A DNA stretch of 64,000 nucleotides from an uncultured Agrobacterium sp. (GTDB lineage: Bacteria; Pseudomonadota; Alphaproteobacteria; Rhizobiales; Rhizobiaceae): positions 124,001-188,000 of the forward strand of contig CAJYTK010000001.1 in NCBI GenBank assembly GCA_913777615.1, read 5' to 3'. The notes below the pieces were generated by a model. It was not told where the DNA came from. It saw nothing but the letters and a program-made list of their open reading frames with translations, and did no database searches. Below, piece by piece: positions 48,348 to 56,873 of this stretch (position 1 is the stretch's first letter; each line of letters begins with the position of its first letter). The position numbers and the translations under genes are program-made.

Positions 48348-48465
48348 GAAAACATTCCTGGAAGGTGGCTGAACCTGCCGGACAAAAGCGGACAGGCAGG
48401 CATATCGGTTTCTATTTTAGGTTTGCGGGTTCAAGACCACAAAACGCGCCGAAATTCAAGGCTAA

Positions 48466-48556
48466 AGCATGCCGCGTAAAAGTGTGAGGCGGTTTTACGG
48501 TAACCACATGCGATGAGACGAAGCATGTCGCGAAACACTGTGCGGCGGTTTTGCCG
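48466..48556. repeat. Two adjacent copies of a short palindromic rhizobial repeat
   Basis: AGCATGCCGCGTAAAAGTGT (48466) and AGCATGTCGCGAAACACTGT (48522) begin two related copies of roughly 45 and 35 bases, each with GCGGTTTT in the second half. The first folds by GTAAAA/TTTTAC. The second copy ends at the stop codon of the Sel1 gene. Confidence 0.7.
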
Positions 48557-49846
48557 TCAGTTGGGCCGGAACTTGTTGGCTGCATCGATCGCCTTCTTCT
48601 GCTGATCGTCCTCGATGCCGAGATAGAAATCTTCCAGTGCCGGGTCTTTCAGGCCAGCGCGGCGCGACAGCACATACCACTTGGCTGCCTCGACGGGGTC
48701 CGGGCGGGTTCCCAGCGCCTGGATGTAGAGATGCGCGACCTTGTTCTGCGCCACCACATTGCCCCGCTGCGCGGCTCCGTTGAGCCAGCGGAAACCTTCC
48801 TCCAGATCCCGCTCACCACCCGTACCATTGACCAGCCAGATGCCAAGATCGACCTGCGCGGTATCGAAGCCTGCCTTTGCCGCCCGCGTCAGCCATTCGC
48901 GCGCTTTCGCCTTCTTGTCCTTCGGCACTTCGGGTACGTTCAGGTAGATTTGCGAAACGGCATATTGCGCATCCGCCACGCCCTTCTCCGCCGAGGTTTC
49001 GTAGAAAGGCAGTGCCGCCATCAGACCCGCTGGCCCTGGCGTCTGCGAAACGAGTATCTGAGCCCAGTTGAAGGCGGCCTCCGGATTTCCGGATTCGGCA
49101 GCGCGGCGCATGTAGTCGTCCGCCAGCGTCTTATCGTGCTTGGCGAGCCTGCCTTCCATGAGGATCAGCGCGTATTTGAACATGGCGACCGGATCGCCGT
49201 TTTTGGCGGCCTGCTCGTACCAGAAGGCGGCAGTCTTTTCATCGCGGGCGATACCAAGGCCGCGGCTCATCATTTCCGCCACCAGCGTCTGCGCCGCCGC
49301 GTCGCCCTCTTGCGCGCGGGTCAGCGCCTTGTCCAGCGCCTGTACATATTCGCCGCGCTGATAATGACCATAGGCCTCATCGACCTTGCCCTTGAATTCC
49401 TTTTCCGCCGGCAGTGGCGGAAGCTCCGCACCCATGCGCTGATAAACGGTGACACCTTGGGAGGGCTGCAAATCCTTCTGCTCTCCACCGGTGACGCGCC
49501 CTTTGCGCAGCGGGTCGGCATCCTTGTCAGCCGGTCGGGACAATACGTCCGGTGCCTGGCTTGCCGCCGGTCCGAAATCGGTATCTTCGTCACTAGCACC
49601 CTCGCCGCCTGCACTCTCACCCCCACCTGCCTGTGGCTGAAGACCAGGCAGAAGATCGGCATTCGGCTGCGGCTGGCCTTGGGGCTGGCCTTGCTGCGGC
49701 GCTGGCTGCTGACCGACAGCACGTGTCTGTGGCTTGGGCTGCTGGCTATCGCTTTGCCCCTGCGCAAAGGCAGGCGCCGCGACCAGGGCGGAAGCAAGGG
49801 CCAGAAGCGAGGCCGATCGGGAAAGGCGAAGCAAGCGAAGGATCAT
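48557..49846 (-). CDS. Exported Sel1-repeat protein
   Basis: The 429-residue protein has a signal peptide (MILRLLRLSRSASLLALASALVAAPAFA), a Gln/Pro/Gly-rich linker to about residue 130 and then a row of Sel1-type TPR repeats (AAAQTLVAEMMSRGLGIARDEKTAAFWYEQAAKNGDPVAMFKYALILMEGR and following). Such proteins are periplasmic scaffolds. I prefer the ATG at 49846; a TTG at 49858 overlapping the ThiE-like stop is also possible. It is co-directional and nearly contiguous with the ThiE-like gene. Confidence 0.88.
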   Translation of the reverse strand: MILRLLRLSRSASLLALASALVAAPAFAQGQSDSQQPKPQTRAVGQQPAPQQGQPQGQPQPNADLLPGLQPQAGGGESAGGEGASDEDTDFGPAASQAPDVLSRPADKDADPLRKGRVTGGEQKDLQPSQGVTVYQRMGAELPPLPAEKEFKGKVDEAYGHYQRGEYVQALDKALTRAQEGDAAAQTLVAEMMSRGLGIARDEKTAAFWYEQAAKNGDPVAMFKYALILMEGRLAKHDKTLADDYMRRAAESGNPEAAFNWAQILVSQTPGPAGLMAALPFYETSAEKGVADAQYAVSQIYLNVPEVPKDKKAKAREWLTRAAKAGFDTAQVDLGIWLVNGTGGERDLEEGFRWLNGAAQRGNVVAQNKVAHLYIQALGTRPDPVEAAKWYVLSRRAGLKDPALEDFYLGIEDDQQKKAIDAANKFRPN

Positions 49847-49854
49847 CGCCCGTA

Positions 49855-50508
49855 TCAACCGCCAAACCGTGGCGCTTTTTCGTCAAGCAATGCATTGGCT
49901 TCTGCAACGGCCTGCGCCGCACCACCCGCATGGCCGAAGACGGCCTGACGCAGGGCCACGAATTCAACGCCGCTTTCGGCCACCGCAACCACCGAAGCCA
50001 CATCCGAACCGCCCATGACGATAGCCGGAATTTCAATCATCGACGCCCACCATTCGCCAAGTGCGACGTTTTTCGGGTGCGGCTCGGGCTTGATATCGCC
50101 TTCCAGCTTGCCGAAGAAGATGTAATCCGGGTTCGCTTCGCCCTGCTCCAGCGCCTTGTGCCGATCATCGGCATTGCCGCCGCCGACGATCAGCTTTGGC
50201 GTGAATTTTTCAACAGCTTCGGCAAGTGGCTCCAGGCCGCCCACCACATGCAGACCGTCGGCCTTCACCCGGCCAGCCACGCGGCTGTCACCGGCTACCA
50301 ATGCTGCCGCCCCTGCCGCCTGCACGATTGGCACCAGCACTTCCGCACGCTTCTGGAAGCTGTCGTCATCGAGCGCGTATTGGGGAATGATGACGGAGGC
50401 GACATCGCCGCCCCTGAGGGCATCCTCCAGCGCCTTGGCTTGCAGGCCAGCGTCTTCGCCTTGCGGTACGATCAGAACCAGGCGGCAGCGATCTTCAGGA
50501 GAACCCAT
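49855..50508 (-). CDS. ThiE/TenI-like thiamine phosphate synthase family protein
   Basis: The 217-residue protein has the ThiE barrel (LVLIVPQGEDAGLQAKALEDALRGGDVASVIIPQ, KLIVGGGNADDRHKALEQGE, PAIVMGGSDVASVVAVAESGVEFVALRQAVF). The segments that hold substrate in true ThiE are altered: DGLHVVGG instead of DGVHLGQ, and FFGKLEGDIKPEP instead of a GPIFxTxTK loop. It may therefore be a TenI-like or otherwise diverged member. No other thiamine gene is near. Confidence 0.8.
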   Translation of the reverse strand: MGSPEDRCRLVLIVPQGEDAGLQAKALEDALRGGDVASVIIPQYALDDDSFQKRAEVLVPIVQAAGAAALVAGDSRVAGRVKADGLHVVGGLEPLAEAVEKFTPKLIVGGGNADDRHKALEQGEANPDYIFFGKLEGDIKPEPHPKNVALGEWWASMIEIPAIVMGGSDVASVVAVAESGVEFVALRQAVFGHAGGAAQAVAEANALLDEKAPRFGG

Positions 50509-50690
50509 GATTTTTCCATTTCCCGCAGAAAGAACGCTTCATCGCCAATCTGCACTCGTTTTCACATCCCTTTTCCGATAAACCGGACTGCACGAAGGAT
50601 CAACAGTCGATCGCCGGACTCTTTGCGGTCTTTCCGCTCCTGCCCGCCTGGAAATTCGCCTCCCATCGCCTCGCTCATCAAGTCTCAGCC

Positions 50691-51455
50691 ATGTCTCTCG
50701 ATCTCCATTTCTTCCTTGTTGCCATACCCGCCGTCATTCTTGTCGGCCTGTCGAAAGGAGGGCTTGGCGGTGCCTTGGCTCTCATGGGCGTACCGCTGAT
50801 GGCGCTTGCCGTGCCGCCGGTGCAGGCGGCAGCCATCTTCCTGCCCATCCTGATCGTCATGGATCTGGTGGCTCTCTGGGCATGGCGCCACCATAACCAC
50901 CGCGAAACGTTGCTTTTGATGCTGCCGGGCGCCCTTGCGGGCATCGCGCTCGGCTGGGCCACCTCGACGCTGATTTCGCCCAATGCCATGCGGCTCGTGG
51001 TAGCCGCCGTCACCATCATCTTCGTGTTGCGCTATTTCTATGAATCGTACCGCATGCGCGGCGGACATGAGATTGCACCGAAGCCGCAACGACCGGCAGC
51101 GGCAACGCTCTGGTCCAGCCTTTCCGGCTATGCCAGCTTCGTGGCGCATGCGGGCGGCCCACCCTTCCAGATCTATGTGCTGCCGCTGAAACTGGACCCC
51201 AAGACCTATACCGGCATGAGCGTGCGTTTCTTCGCCATCATGAACGCGGTCAAACTCATCCCCTATTTTGCACTTGGCGCGCTGGATTCCACCAACCTCA
51301 CCACCTCCGCGACGCTTCTGCCGGTAGCGATGATTGCCACATTTGCCGGTGCCAAAGTGGTCAAATATATGAAGCCTGCCGTCTTCTACCCGCTGATGTA
51401 CGGCATGGCCTTCATCGCTGCCCTGAAGCTCTTGTGGGATGGCCTGGCTGCCTGA
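50691..51455 (+). CDS. TauE/SafE family sulfite exporter-like permease
   Basis: The 254-residue integral membrane protein has about eight helices and the family repeats (VGLSKGGLGGALALMGVPLMALAVPPVQAAAIFLPILIVMD in the first half; SYASFVAHAGGPPFQIYVLPLKL in the second). The family moves sulfonates, sulfite or other organic anions; the substrate here is unknown. It is divergent from the ThiE-like gene. Confidence 0.9.
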   Translation: MSLDLHFFLVAIPAVILVGLSKGGLGGALALMGVPLMALAVPPVQAAAIFLPILIVMDLVALWAWRHHNHRETLLLMLPGALAGIALGWATSTLISPNAMRLVVAAVTIIFVLRYFYESYRMRGGHEIAPKPQRPAAATLWSSLSGYASFVAHAGGPPFQIYVLPLKLDPKTYTGMSVRFFAIMNAVKLIPYFALGALDSTNLTTSATLLPVAMIATFAGAKVVKYMKPAVFYPLMYGMAFIAALKLLWDGLAA

Positions 51456-51507
51456 TGGTGCAGCGACTGGAAAAAGCACCTTTTTCTTTAAGACGCCGCC
51501 AGCAAAA

Positions 51508-51538
51508 AGGCCCTGATCGCGCTATGCAACCAGGGCCT
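51508..51538. terminator. Terminator between convergent TauE and YdcH genes
   Basis: AGGCCCTG and CAGGGCCT form the stem; AAAAA precedes it and TTTT follows within eight bases, so it can serve both genes. Confidence 0.7.
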
Positions 51539-51598
51539 CGAACTTTTGCCGCTTCTCAGGCGCCGCCAGCGCCCTGCGGCCTCAATAATCATTGATAA

Positions 51599-51775
51599 TC
51601 AATGTTTCGTGGTCGCTTTCAGCCTCTGCAACTCGTCTTTCAGGCGCAGCTTTCTGCGTTTAATGTCTGCAATCTCCCGGTCGTCGGAAGATGGGGAAGC
51701 AAGAATACTTTCGAGCTCCTCCTCCAGAGCACCGTGTTTCTTTTCGAGCGATGCAATATGAGCCTGAATGGTCAT
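51599..51775 (-). CDS. YdcH family protein (DUF465), first copy
   Basis: A 58-residue protein reads MTIQAHIASLEKKHGALEEE followed by LESILASPSSDDREIADIKRRKLRLKDELQRLKATTKH. The KRRKLRLKDEL core and coiled-coil nature identify the YdcH/DUF465 family of small proteins of unknown role. It is divergent from a second YdcH gene 236 bases away. Confidence 0.9.
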   Translation of the reverse strand: MTIQAHIASLEKKHGALEEELESILASPSSDDREIADIKRRKLRLKDELQRLKATTKH

Positions 51776-52011
51776 GCGGCACGTCCTTCCTAGTTGAACC
51801 TACCTCCAGCTCTCCAATCGCTGGAGTTTCAGGTTTACGACACCAATGTGACATGGAAAGCGAGGTTTGTCGAAGGCGAAATCGAGGCAATAGTGCGGCA
51901 AAAATGCTGGCAAGGAAAACTTCCCGTTACTGCCATTTGATGGTACAGGCACGAGGACGAATAACAAACATGCCGGATGGCGGTCCGGTTCATTACAATG
52001 GGGACGACGAG

Positions 52012-52215
52012 ATGCCCGACCAGGAACAGGCGGACGTCCGGCTTACGCTGGCAAGGCTGAGGCAGGAGCACGAGGATTACGACGCGGCCATCAACGCGAT
52101 GATCCAGACCAGTTGCGAAGCGCTCAGAATTCAAAGAATGAAAAAGAAGAAGCTGGCGATCAAAGACAAGATGACCCAGATCGAAGATCAGATCATCCCG
52201 GATATCATCGCCTGA
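52012..52215 (+). CDS. YdcH family protein (DUF465), second copy
   Basis: This 67-residue protein ([20 protein letters not shown]...[31 protein letters not shown]) belongs to the same family as the divergent neighbour. The ATG at 52012 has GGGGA seven bases upstream; an ATG at 51970 is possible. It lies 41 bases before purE and is probably co-transcribed with purEK, a conserved link in Rhizobiales. Confidence 0.87.
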   Translation: MPDQEQADVRLTLARLRQEHEDYDAAINAMIQTSCEALRIQRMKKKKLAIKDKMTQIEDQIIPDIIA

Positions 52216-52256
52216 CAAACCCTGACGCCCAAAGTCTCTGGACAAGGAGAGGCCGC

Positions 52257-52757
52257 TTGACCACCGAAACTCCGCCCGTCGCCATCATCATGGGAAGCCA
52301 GTCGGACTGGGAAACCATGAAGAACGCCGCCGATACGCTGGACGCGCTCGACATCGAATATGAGGCGCGCATCGTTTCCGCCCACCGCACGCCGGAACGG
52401 ATGTTCGATTTCGCAACGAATGCGAAAGACGAAGGCTTCAAGGTCATCATCGCCGGTGCAGGCGGTGCCGCCCACCTGCCAGGCATGACGGCGGCGCTCA
52501 CGCCTCTTCCGGTCTTTGGCGTGCCCGTTCAGTCGAAAACCATGTCCGGTCAGGACAGCCTCTATTCGATCGTGCAGATGCCGGCAGGTATTCCGGTCGG
52601 CACACTTGCCATCGGCAAGGCAGGCGCCATCAACGCAGCCCTTCTCGCTGCCGCCGTGCTGGCGCTTTCGGATGAAGATTTGGCCGACCGGCTGGACAAT
52701 TACCGCGCCCGCCAGACTGCGATCGTTGCTGAATACCCCATGGACGCGCCGCAATGA
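52257..52757 (+). CDS. purE: N5-carboxyaminoimidazole ribonucleotide mutase
   Basis: PurE converts N5-CAIR to CAIR in purine synthesis. The 166-residue protein has [12 protein letters not shown], the catalytic SAHRTPERM and [12 protein letters not shown]. The start is TTG at 52257, eight bases after AAGGAG; no ATG is near. Its end overlaps purK (ATGA). Confidence 0.95.
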   Translation: MTTETPPVAIIMGSQSDWETMKNAADTLDALDIEYEARIVSAHRTPERMFDFATNAKDEGFKVIIAGAGGAAHLPGMTAALTPLPVFGVPVQSKTMSGQDSLYSIVQMPAGIPVGTLAIGKAGAINAALLAAAVLALSDEDLADRLDNYRARQTAIVAEYPMDAPQ

Positions 52758-53833
52758 AATCCTCCACCATCGGTATCATCGGCGGCGGCCAGCTTGGCCG
52801 CATGCTGGCCATGGCAGCCGCCCGTCTCAACTTCCGCACCGTCGTCCTGGAGCCACAGGCCGATTGCCCGGCGGCCCAGGTCTGTAATCGCCAGATCGTC
52901 GCGGCTTACGATGACGAGAAGGCTTTGGCCGAACTCGCAAGCCTCTGCGATGTCGTGACCTACGAATTTGAGAACGTGCCCGTCGTTGCCGCGGAAACGC
53001 TTGCCGCCTCCGTGCCGGTTTATCCACCGGCTGAGGCGCTGAGCGCCTCGCAGGATCGCCTGACGGAAAAGCGCTTCCTCAATGGTTGCGGCATTCCGAC
53101 AGCAGATTTCCGCGCCGTCGACGATCAGGCGGGCCTGGAAGCGGCACTTGCGGAGTTTGGCGGCAAGGGCGTGCTGAAGACCCGGCGCATGGGCTATGAC
53201 GGCAAGGGCCAGCGCGTCTTCAAGGGCGGCGAAGACCTGACCGGTGCCTTCGATGCGCTTGGCAAGGTGCCGCTGATTCTGGAAAGCTTCGTTGCTTTCG
53301 AGCGTGAGATTTCAATCATCGCTGCGCGTTTTCAGGATGGCACCGTCACCTGTTACGATCCGGCCGAAAACGTTCACCTGAACGGCATTCTCCACACCTC
53401 GACGATCCCCGCCGATCTCTCTGACGCGGCTAGAGCGGTCGCGGTGGAATCGGCGCAGAAGCTACTTGCTGCGCTCAACTATATCGGCGTCGTCGGTATC
53501 GAGTTCTTCGTGCTGGCGGATGGTTCGCTGGTTGCCAATGAGATGGCGCCGCGTGTCCACAATACCGGCCACTGGACGGAAGCGGCTTGTGTGGTTTCGC
53601 AGTTCGAGCAGCATATCCGCGCAGTCTCAGGGCTCGCGCCCGGCAGCACTCAGCGTCATTCCGATTGTGTGATGACCAATCTGATTGGCGACGACATCGA
53701 CAGCGTTCCGGAATGGCTCGCCCAAAAAGATTGCCTCGTGCATCTTTACGGCAAGACGGAAGCCCGTCCGGGCCGCAAGATGGGCCACGTGACGCAACTC
53801 ACCAACGCTGGAAAGCCGGGGTTTTCCCGGTAA
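52754..53833 (+). CDS. purK: N5-carboxyaminoimidazole ribonucleotide synthase
   Basis: PurK makes N5-CAIR from AIR, bicarbonate and ATP, the substrate of PurE. The 359-residue ATP-grasp protein has the N-terminal [20 protein letters not shown], the ATP-grasp core [12 protein letters not shown] and the metal site [28 protein letters not shown]. It is translationally coupled to purE. Confidence 0.97.
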   Translation: MKSSTIGIIGGGQLGRMLAMAAARLNFRTVVLEPQADCPAAQVCNRQIVAAYDDEKALAELASLCDVVTYEFENVPVVAAETLAASVPVYPPAEALSASQDRLTEKRFLNGCGIPTADFRAVDDQAGLEAALAEFGGKGVLKTRRMGYDGKGQRVFKGGEDLTGAFDALGKVPLILESFVAFEREISIIAARFQDGTVTCYDPAENVHLNGILHTSTIPADLSDAARAVAVESAQKLLAALNYIGVVGIEFFVLADGSLVANEMAPRVHNTGHWTEAACVVSQFEQHIRAVSGLAPGSTQRHSDCVMTNLIGDDIDSVPEWLAQKDCLVHLYGKTEARPGRKMGHVTQLTNAGKPGFSR

Positions 53834-53967
53834 AAGCTTGCGTAGCGTGTTGACAGGCCGGTGCCGACAGGGTATCTGCCTGCCAACCGAAAAAGGCGCG
53901 CCCCGTTGCGCGCTTTTGATTGTTTAGATTATGCGTGCGAAAGCCCGCCAAACTGCGGACCAGAAAA

Positions 53968-54093
53968 ATGAAGATCAAGAACTCGCTCAAAGCGCTTAAG
54001 GCTCGTCACCGCGACAACCGTCTGGTTCGCCGCAAGGGCCGCGTCTACATCATCAACAAGCAGAACCCACGCTTCAAGGCTCGTCAGGGCTGA
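53968..54093 (+). CDS. rpmJ: 50S ribosomal protein L36, zinc-independent form
   Basis: The 41-residue protein starts [20 protein letters not shown] and ends [21 protein letters not shown]. This is the YkgO-like type without the Cys/His zinc ligands of classical L36. It stands alone between purK and the TPR gene and ends at a long hairpin. Confidence 0.95.
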   Translation: MKIKNSLKALKARHRDNRLVRRKGRVYIINKQNPRFKARQG

Positions 54094-54163
54094 TTGCGTT
54101 GCTGGAGTGCTCCGTTTGAGAAAGCGGATCACTTTGTTGATAGAAGACAGAATTCGATTTCCT

Positions 54164-54204
54164 AATTGGCGCATACGGATTATCGTGATCCGCATGCGCC
54201 AATT
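54164..54204 (+). terminator. Long hairpin ending rpmJ and covering the next start codon
   Basis: AATTGGCGCAT (54164-54174) pairs with ATGCGCCAATT (54194-54204), with an inner CGGAT/ATCCG, and TTTCGTTTTTG follows. It looks like the rpmJ terminator, yet the 3' arm begins with the ATG of the TPR gene. Confidence 0.8.
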
Positions 54205-54799
54205 TCGTTTTTGTGCCCTTCTCCTCGCCTCGCTCAGCCAGCTTGCCCCGGCCACGGCCCTTACCGCCCATGCCGCGGAGCCCGTAGCGGCAACGCCTCA
54301 AACGGAGCAGCCTGCTCCGAAGGATCCCGTCGGCGATCTCTTCGACAGCCTGAAGAAGGAACGCGACGCCAAAAAGGCTCGCGTCATCGCCACCGAGATT
54401 GTCGGCGAGTGGAGCGATTCCGGCAGCCCCACCATCAACCTGTTGATGAAATGGGCAGAGGAAGCCAGCGACGAAAAGCGCAGCGCTGCGGCTTACGACT
54501 TCCTGGATCAGGCCATCTTCCTCGACCCCGACTTCGCCGGCGCCTGGTACCGCCGCGCCATGGTCCATCTGGCAGACGGCGACACCCGCAAGGCCATGGC
54601 GGACCTCAACAGCACGCTGGAAAAAGAACCCCGATTCTTCCCTGCGCTTTCGGGCCTCGCCAATATTCTCGAAAGCTCCGAGCGCAATGAGACGGCAATG
54701 AAAGTCTGGGAGCGCTATCTGGCACTTTATCCTGCGGATAAGGACGCGCAGAAGGAAATGAGCGAGCTTTCGGAGAAGCTGGCGGGTACGCGGAGTTAA
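54194..54799 (+). CDS. Exported TPR protein
   Basis: The 201-residue protein has a signal peptide (MRQFRFCALLLASLSQLAPATALTAHA), a short linker and three TPR units (AAAYDFLDQAIFLDPDFAGAWYRRAMVHLADGDTRKAMADLNSTLEKEPRFFPALSGLANILESSERNETAMKVWERYLALYPADKDA). It is likely periplasmic. The start at 54194 fits the signal peptide but has no ribosome-binding site and lies inside a hairpin; a GTG at 54185 is an alternative. The function is unknown. Confidence 0.85.
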   Translation: MRQFRFCALLLASLSQLAPATALTAHAAEPVAATPQTEQPAPKDPVGDLFDSLKKERDAKKARVIATEIVGEWSDSGSPTINLLMKWAEEASDEKRSAAAYDFLDQAIFLDPDFAGAWYRRAMVHLADGDTRKAMADLNSTLEKEPRFFPALSGLANILESSERNETAMKVWERYLALYPADKDAQKEMSELSEKLAGTRS

Positions 54800-54938
54800 C
54801 CGGCTTGGTGCTTCTGCTGCACTGTGTCAGGTGTCGTTAAGGCCCGCTTGGCAATCCGCGCATTCACCGCCGATTTGCGGCAACTGCCCAGAGACCATAC
54901 CTTAGCCGCATCATACCAACATCGACCCCATTCGCGAC

Positions 54939-55022
54939 GTCATCCTCGGGCTTGACCCGAGGACGCATAGCCTGCCAGCAGATCGAAAATAGATGGATGC
55001 TCGGGTCAGGCTCGAGCATGAC
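54939..55022. repeat. Palindromic alphaproteobacterial repeat element
   Basis: The left arm GTCATCCTCGGGCTTGACCC (from 54939) and the right arm TGCTCGGGTCAGGCTCGAGC (to 55022, followed by ATGAC) are complementary with mismatches and enclose about 33 bases. Elements beginning GTCATCCTCGGG...TTGACCCGAGG are widespread in alphaproteobacteria. The rest of the gap 54800-55099 shows no gene. Confidence 0.8.
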
Positions 55023-55099
55023 GGAGGGCGGTGTTAGCACGCGCACTACGATCCGACTGTAAGGATCGACTCTCTCGCCTCAACCAACGCCACAAAGCA

Positions 55100-55123
55100 A
55101 AATCGCCGCAGAAGCGGCGATTT
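55100..55123 (-). terminator. Rho-independent terminator of gapR
   Basis: AAATCGCCGC-AGAA-GCGGCGATTT lies 30 bases after the gapR stop, with TTTTGCTTTG following on the minus strand. Confidence 0.85.
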
Positions 55124-55152
55124 AACAGATCAACCATGGCTGAGCCCGAGGC

Positions 55153-55407
55153 TCACTCCATGCCGAGTGCTGCCATATAGGTCTGAAGAATGGTCTCTTC
55201 CTCGATACGCTCATTGGCGTCCTTCTTGCGAAGGCGAATGATGGTGCGGATCGCCTTGGTGTCGTAACCACGGCCCTTGGCCTCGCCCATGACATCCTTG
55301 ATATCGCCCTGGATTGCCGCTTTCTCTTCCTCAAGGCGCTCGACACGCTCGATGAATTGACGCAGTTCGGCGGCGGCGACGGTTTCGGTTGTGGGTGTAT
55401 CGTCCAT
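55153..55407 (-). CDS. gapR: GapR-type nucleoid-associated protein (DUF2312)
   Basis: GapR binds overtwisted DNA and supports topoisomerases during replication in Caulobacter. This 84-residue protein has the family core [55 protein letters not shown] lies eight bases before the ATG at 55407; the frame extends further upstream without conservation. It is an essential cell-cycle protein in relatives. Confidence 0.93.
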   Translation of the reverse strand: MDDTPTTETVAAAELRQFIERVERLEEEKAAIQGDIKDVMGEAKGRGYDTKAIRTIIRLRKKDANERIEEETILQTYMAALGME

Positions 55408-55558
55408 TCGATGATCCTTCAATATCTCGGCTCGTTCGAGAGCCCGTTCGGTGTGCGGCGGCATGTCCGCCTGCTGCCCGTGAAAGGCAGCCAAATTTCC
55501 CGGCTGGTGAACTGCCCGTGGAAAGGCCTCACGTCAAGCTGATTCCGGTGCGTGCCCG

Positions 55559-55864
55559 CTATTCCTTCGGGCGGTTTTCCTCGAAGGCGGCTTTCTGGCC
55601 GTCACTTGCTTCGCGCTGATGCAAACGCTTCCAGTCCTCATAAGGCATGCCGTAGATGATCTGACGGGCCTCGTCCTTGCTGAGATCGGTGCCTGCATCC
55701 TTTGCTGCATCCGCATACCAGTTGGACAGGCAGTTGCGGCAGAAACCAGCAAGATTCATCAGGTCAATATTCTGCACCTCGGGCCGCTCTCGCAGGTGGT
55801 TCACCAGCCGGCGAAAGGCGGCTGCCTCGAACTCGGTTCTCTGCTTGTCTTCAAGCTCGCTCAT
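55559..55864 (-). CDS. DUF1244 protein
   Basis: The 101-residue protein contains the family signature VQNIDLMNLAGFCRNCLSNWY with a CxxC pair, followed by DEARQIIYGMPYEDWKR. The ATG at 55864 is used; an upstream TTG at 55882 would overlap the amidohydrolase stop. It probably shares a transcript with that gene. The function is unknown. Confidence 0.9.
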   Translation of the reverse strand: MSELEDKQRTEFEAAAFRRLVNHLRERPEVQNIDLMNLAGFCRNCLSNWYADAAKDAGTDLSKDEARQIIYGMPYEDWKRLHQREASDGQKAAFEENRPKE

Positions 55865-55878
55865 ATCGATGTCGCCTT

Positions 55879-56667
55879 TCAATAAGGGCCAGTCCGCGAG
55901 GCGAACTGCTGATATTCGTGCAGGGTGGGATCGTCATTCATTGCGGCGAAAATGGGAGCAAGGCGCTCAGCCCAGGCAGCAATCCCCGCCCCTTCGCCAA
56001 TCAGATCCTGGCGCACTTCTAGAAGCGCGTGTGGGATGCCCTTCAACATGCAGTGGCGATACATGGTGTCGCCCTTCAGAGCGCCATCGTAAGGCTCGTT
56101 GTCGCCCACCAGAATGTCGCCACTCGATCTCAGATGATCAATCAGCGGATGAACGGCACGATGGTCCGTGTCCCACAGAACAGCCGCGTGCCAGGGACGC
56201 GGAACGGATTTCCAGAACGGCGTGTAGGAGTGCAGCGAAAACACCAGCGGCGCCTTGCCGGACATTTCCGCTGTCTTTGTCAGCACACGGTCCACGGCAT
56301 TGTGATAGGGACGATGATAAGAGTTGAGCCGCTTCTGCCACTCCTCGTCGGTGATCGGATGATTACCCGGCACGATCGCGCCATCGGAAATCTTCATGAT
56401 CAGCGTGGGATCGTCTTCCCCGCGATTGGGATCGATCAGCAGGCGGGAAAACCGGCCCATCACGGCAGGCACGCCAAGGCTTCCCGCCAGCATTCGCGTC
56501 AAACCTTCCACACCTATGTCATAAGCAATATGGCGCTCGAAGGCGGATTGCGGTAGACCGAGATTGCCGTAAGCTTCTGGAAGAAGGTTCATGGCGTGGT
56601 CTGCTAGCAAAACCATGCCTTTGTCATAATCGCCTTCTATGATTTCGTATGGCTGAAAGTCTGGCAT
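55879..56667 (-). CDS. N-formylglutamate amidohydrolase family protein
   Basis: The 262-residue protein resembles N-formylglutamate amidohydrolase (HutG type 2), which ends one route of histidine breakdown. It has EGDYDKGMVLLADHAMNLLPEAYGNLG, FSRLLIDPNRGEDDPTLI, the metal-type FSLHSYTPFW and LEVRQDLI. No hut genes are near, so the true substrate may differ. The start at 56667 (MPDFQPYEII) has a weak ribosome-binding site. Confidence 0.87.
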   Translation of the reverse strand: MPDFQPYEIIEGDYDKGMVLLADHAMNLLPEAYGNLGLPQSAFERHIAYDIGVEGLTRMLAGSLGVPAVMGRFSRLLIDPNRGEDDPTLIMKISDGAIVPGNHPITDEEWQKRLNSYHRPYHNAVDRVLTKTAEMSGKAPLVFSLHSYTPFWKSVPRPWHAAVLWDTDHRAVHPLIDHLRSSGDILVGDNEPYDGALKGDTMYRHCMLKGIPHALLEVRQDLIGEGAGIAAWAERLAPIFAAMNDDPTLHEYQQFASRTGPY

Positions 56668-56873
56668 AATTGATTTCTGGATTGAATTTGGGACAGCGAT
56701 TGGGAGAGACGTTTGATGGCATGGCTTGACGCCACGCGCAAGTTTGCACGGACAAACGGCCATCGACAGCACCGCACCAGAGACCCGACCTGACAATATA
56801 ATCGATTAAACTCGCGTTGACATTCTTGGGCCTCCGCGCCTAGAAGTGTTTTCACTATAACCATGGAATCCGG

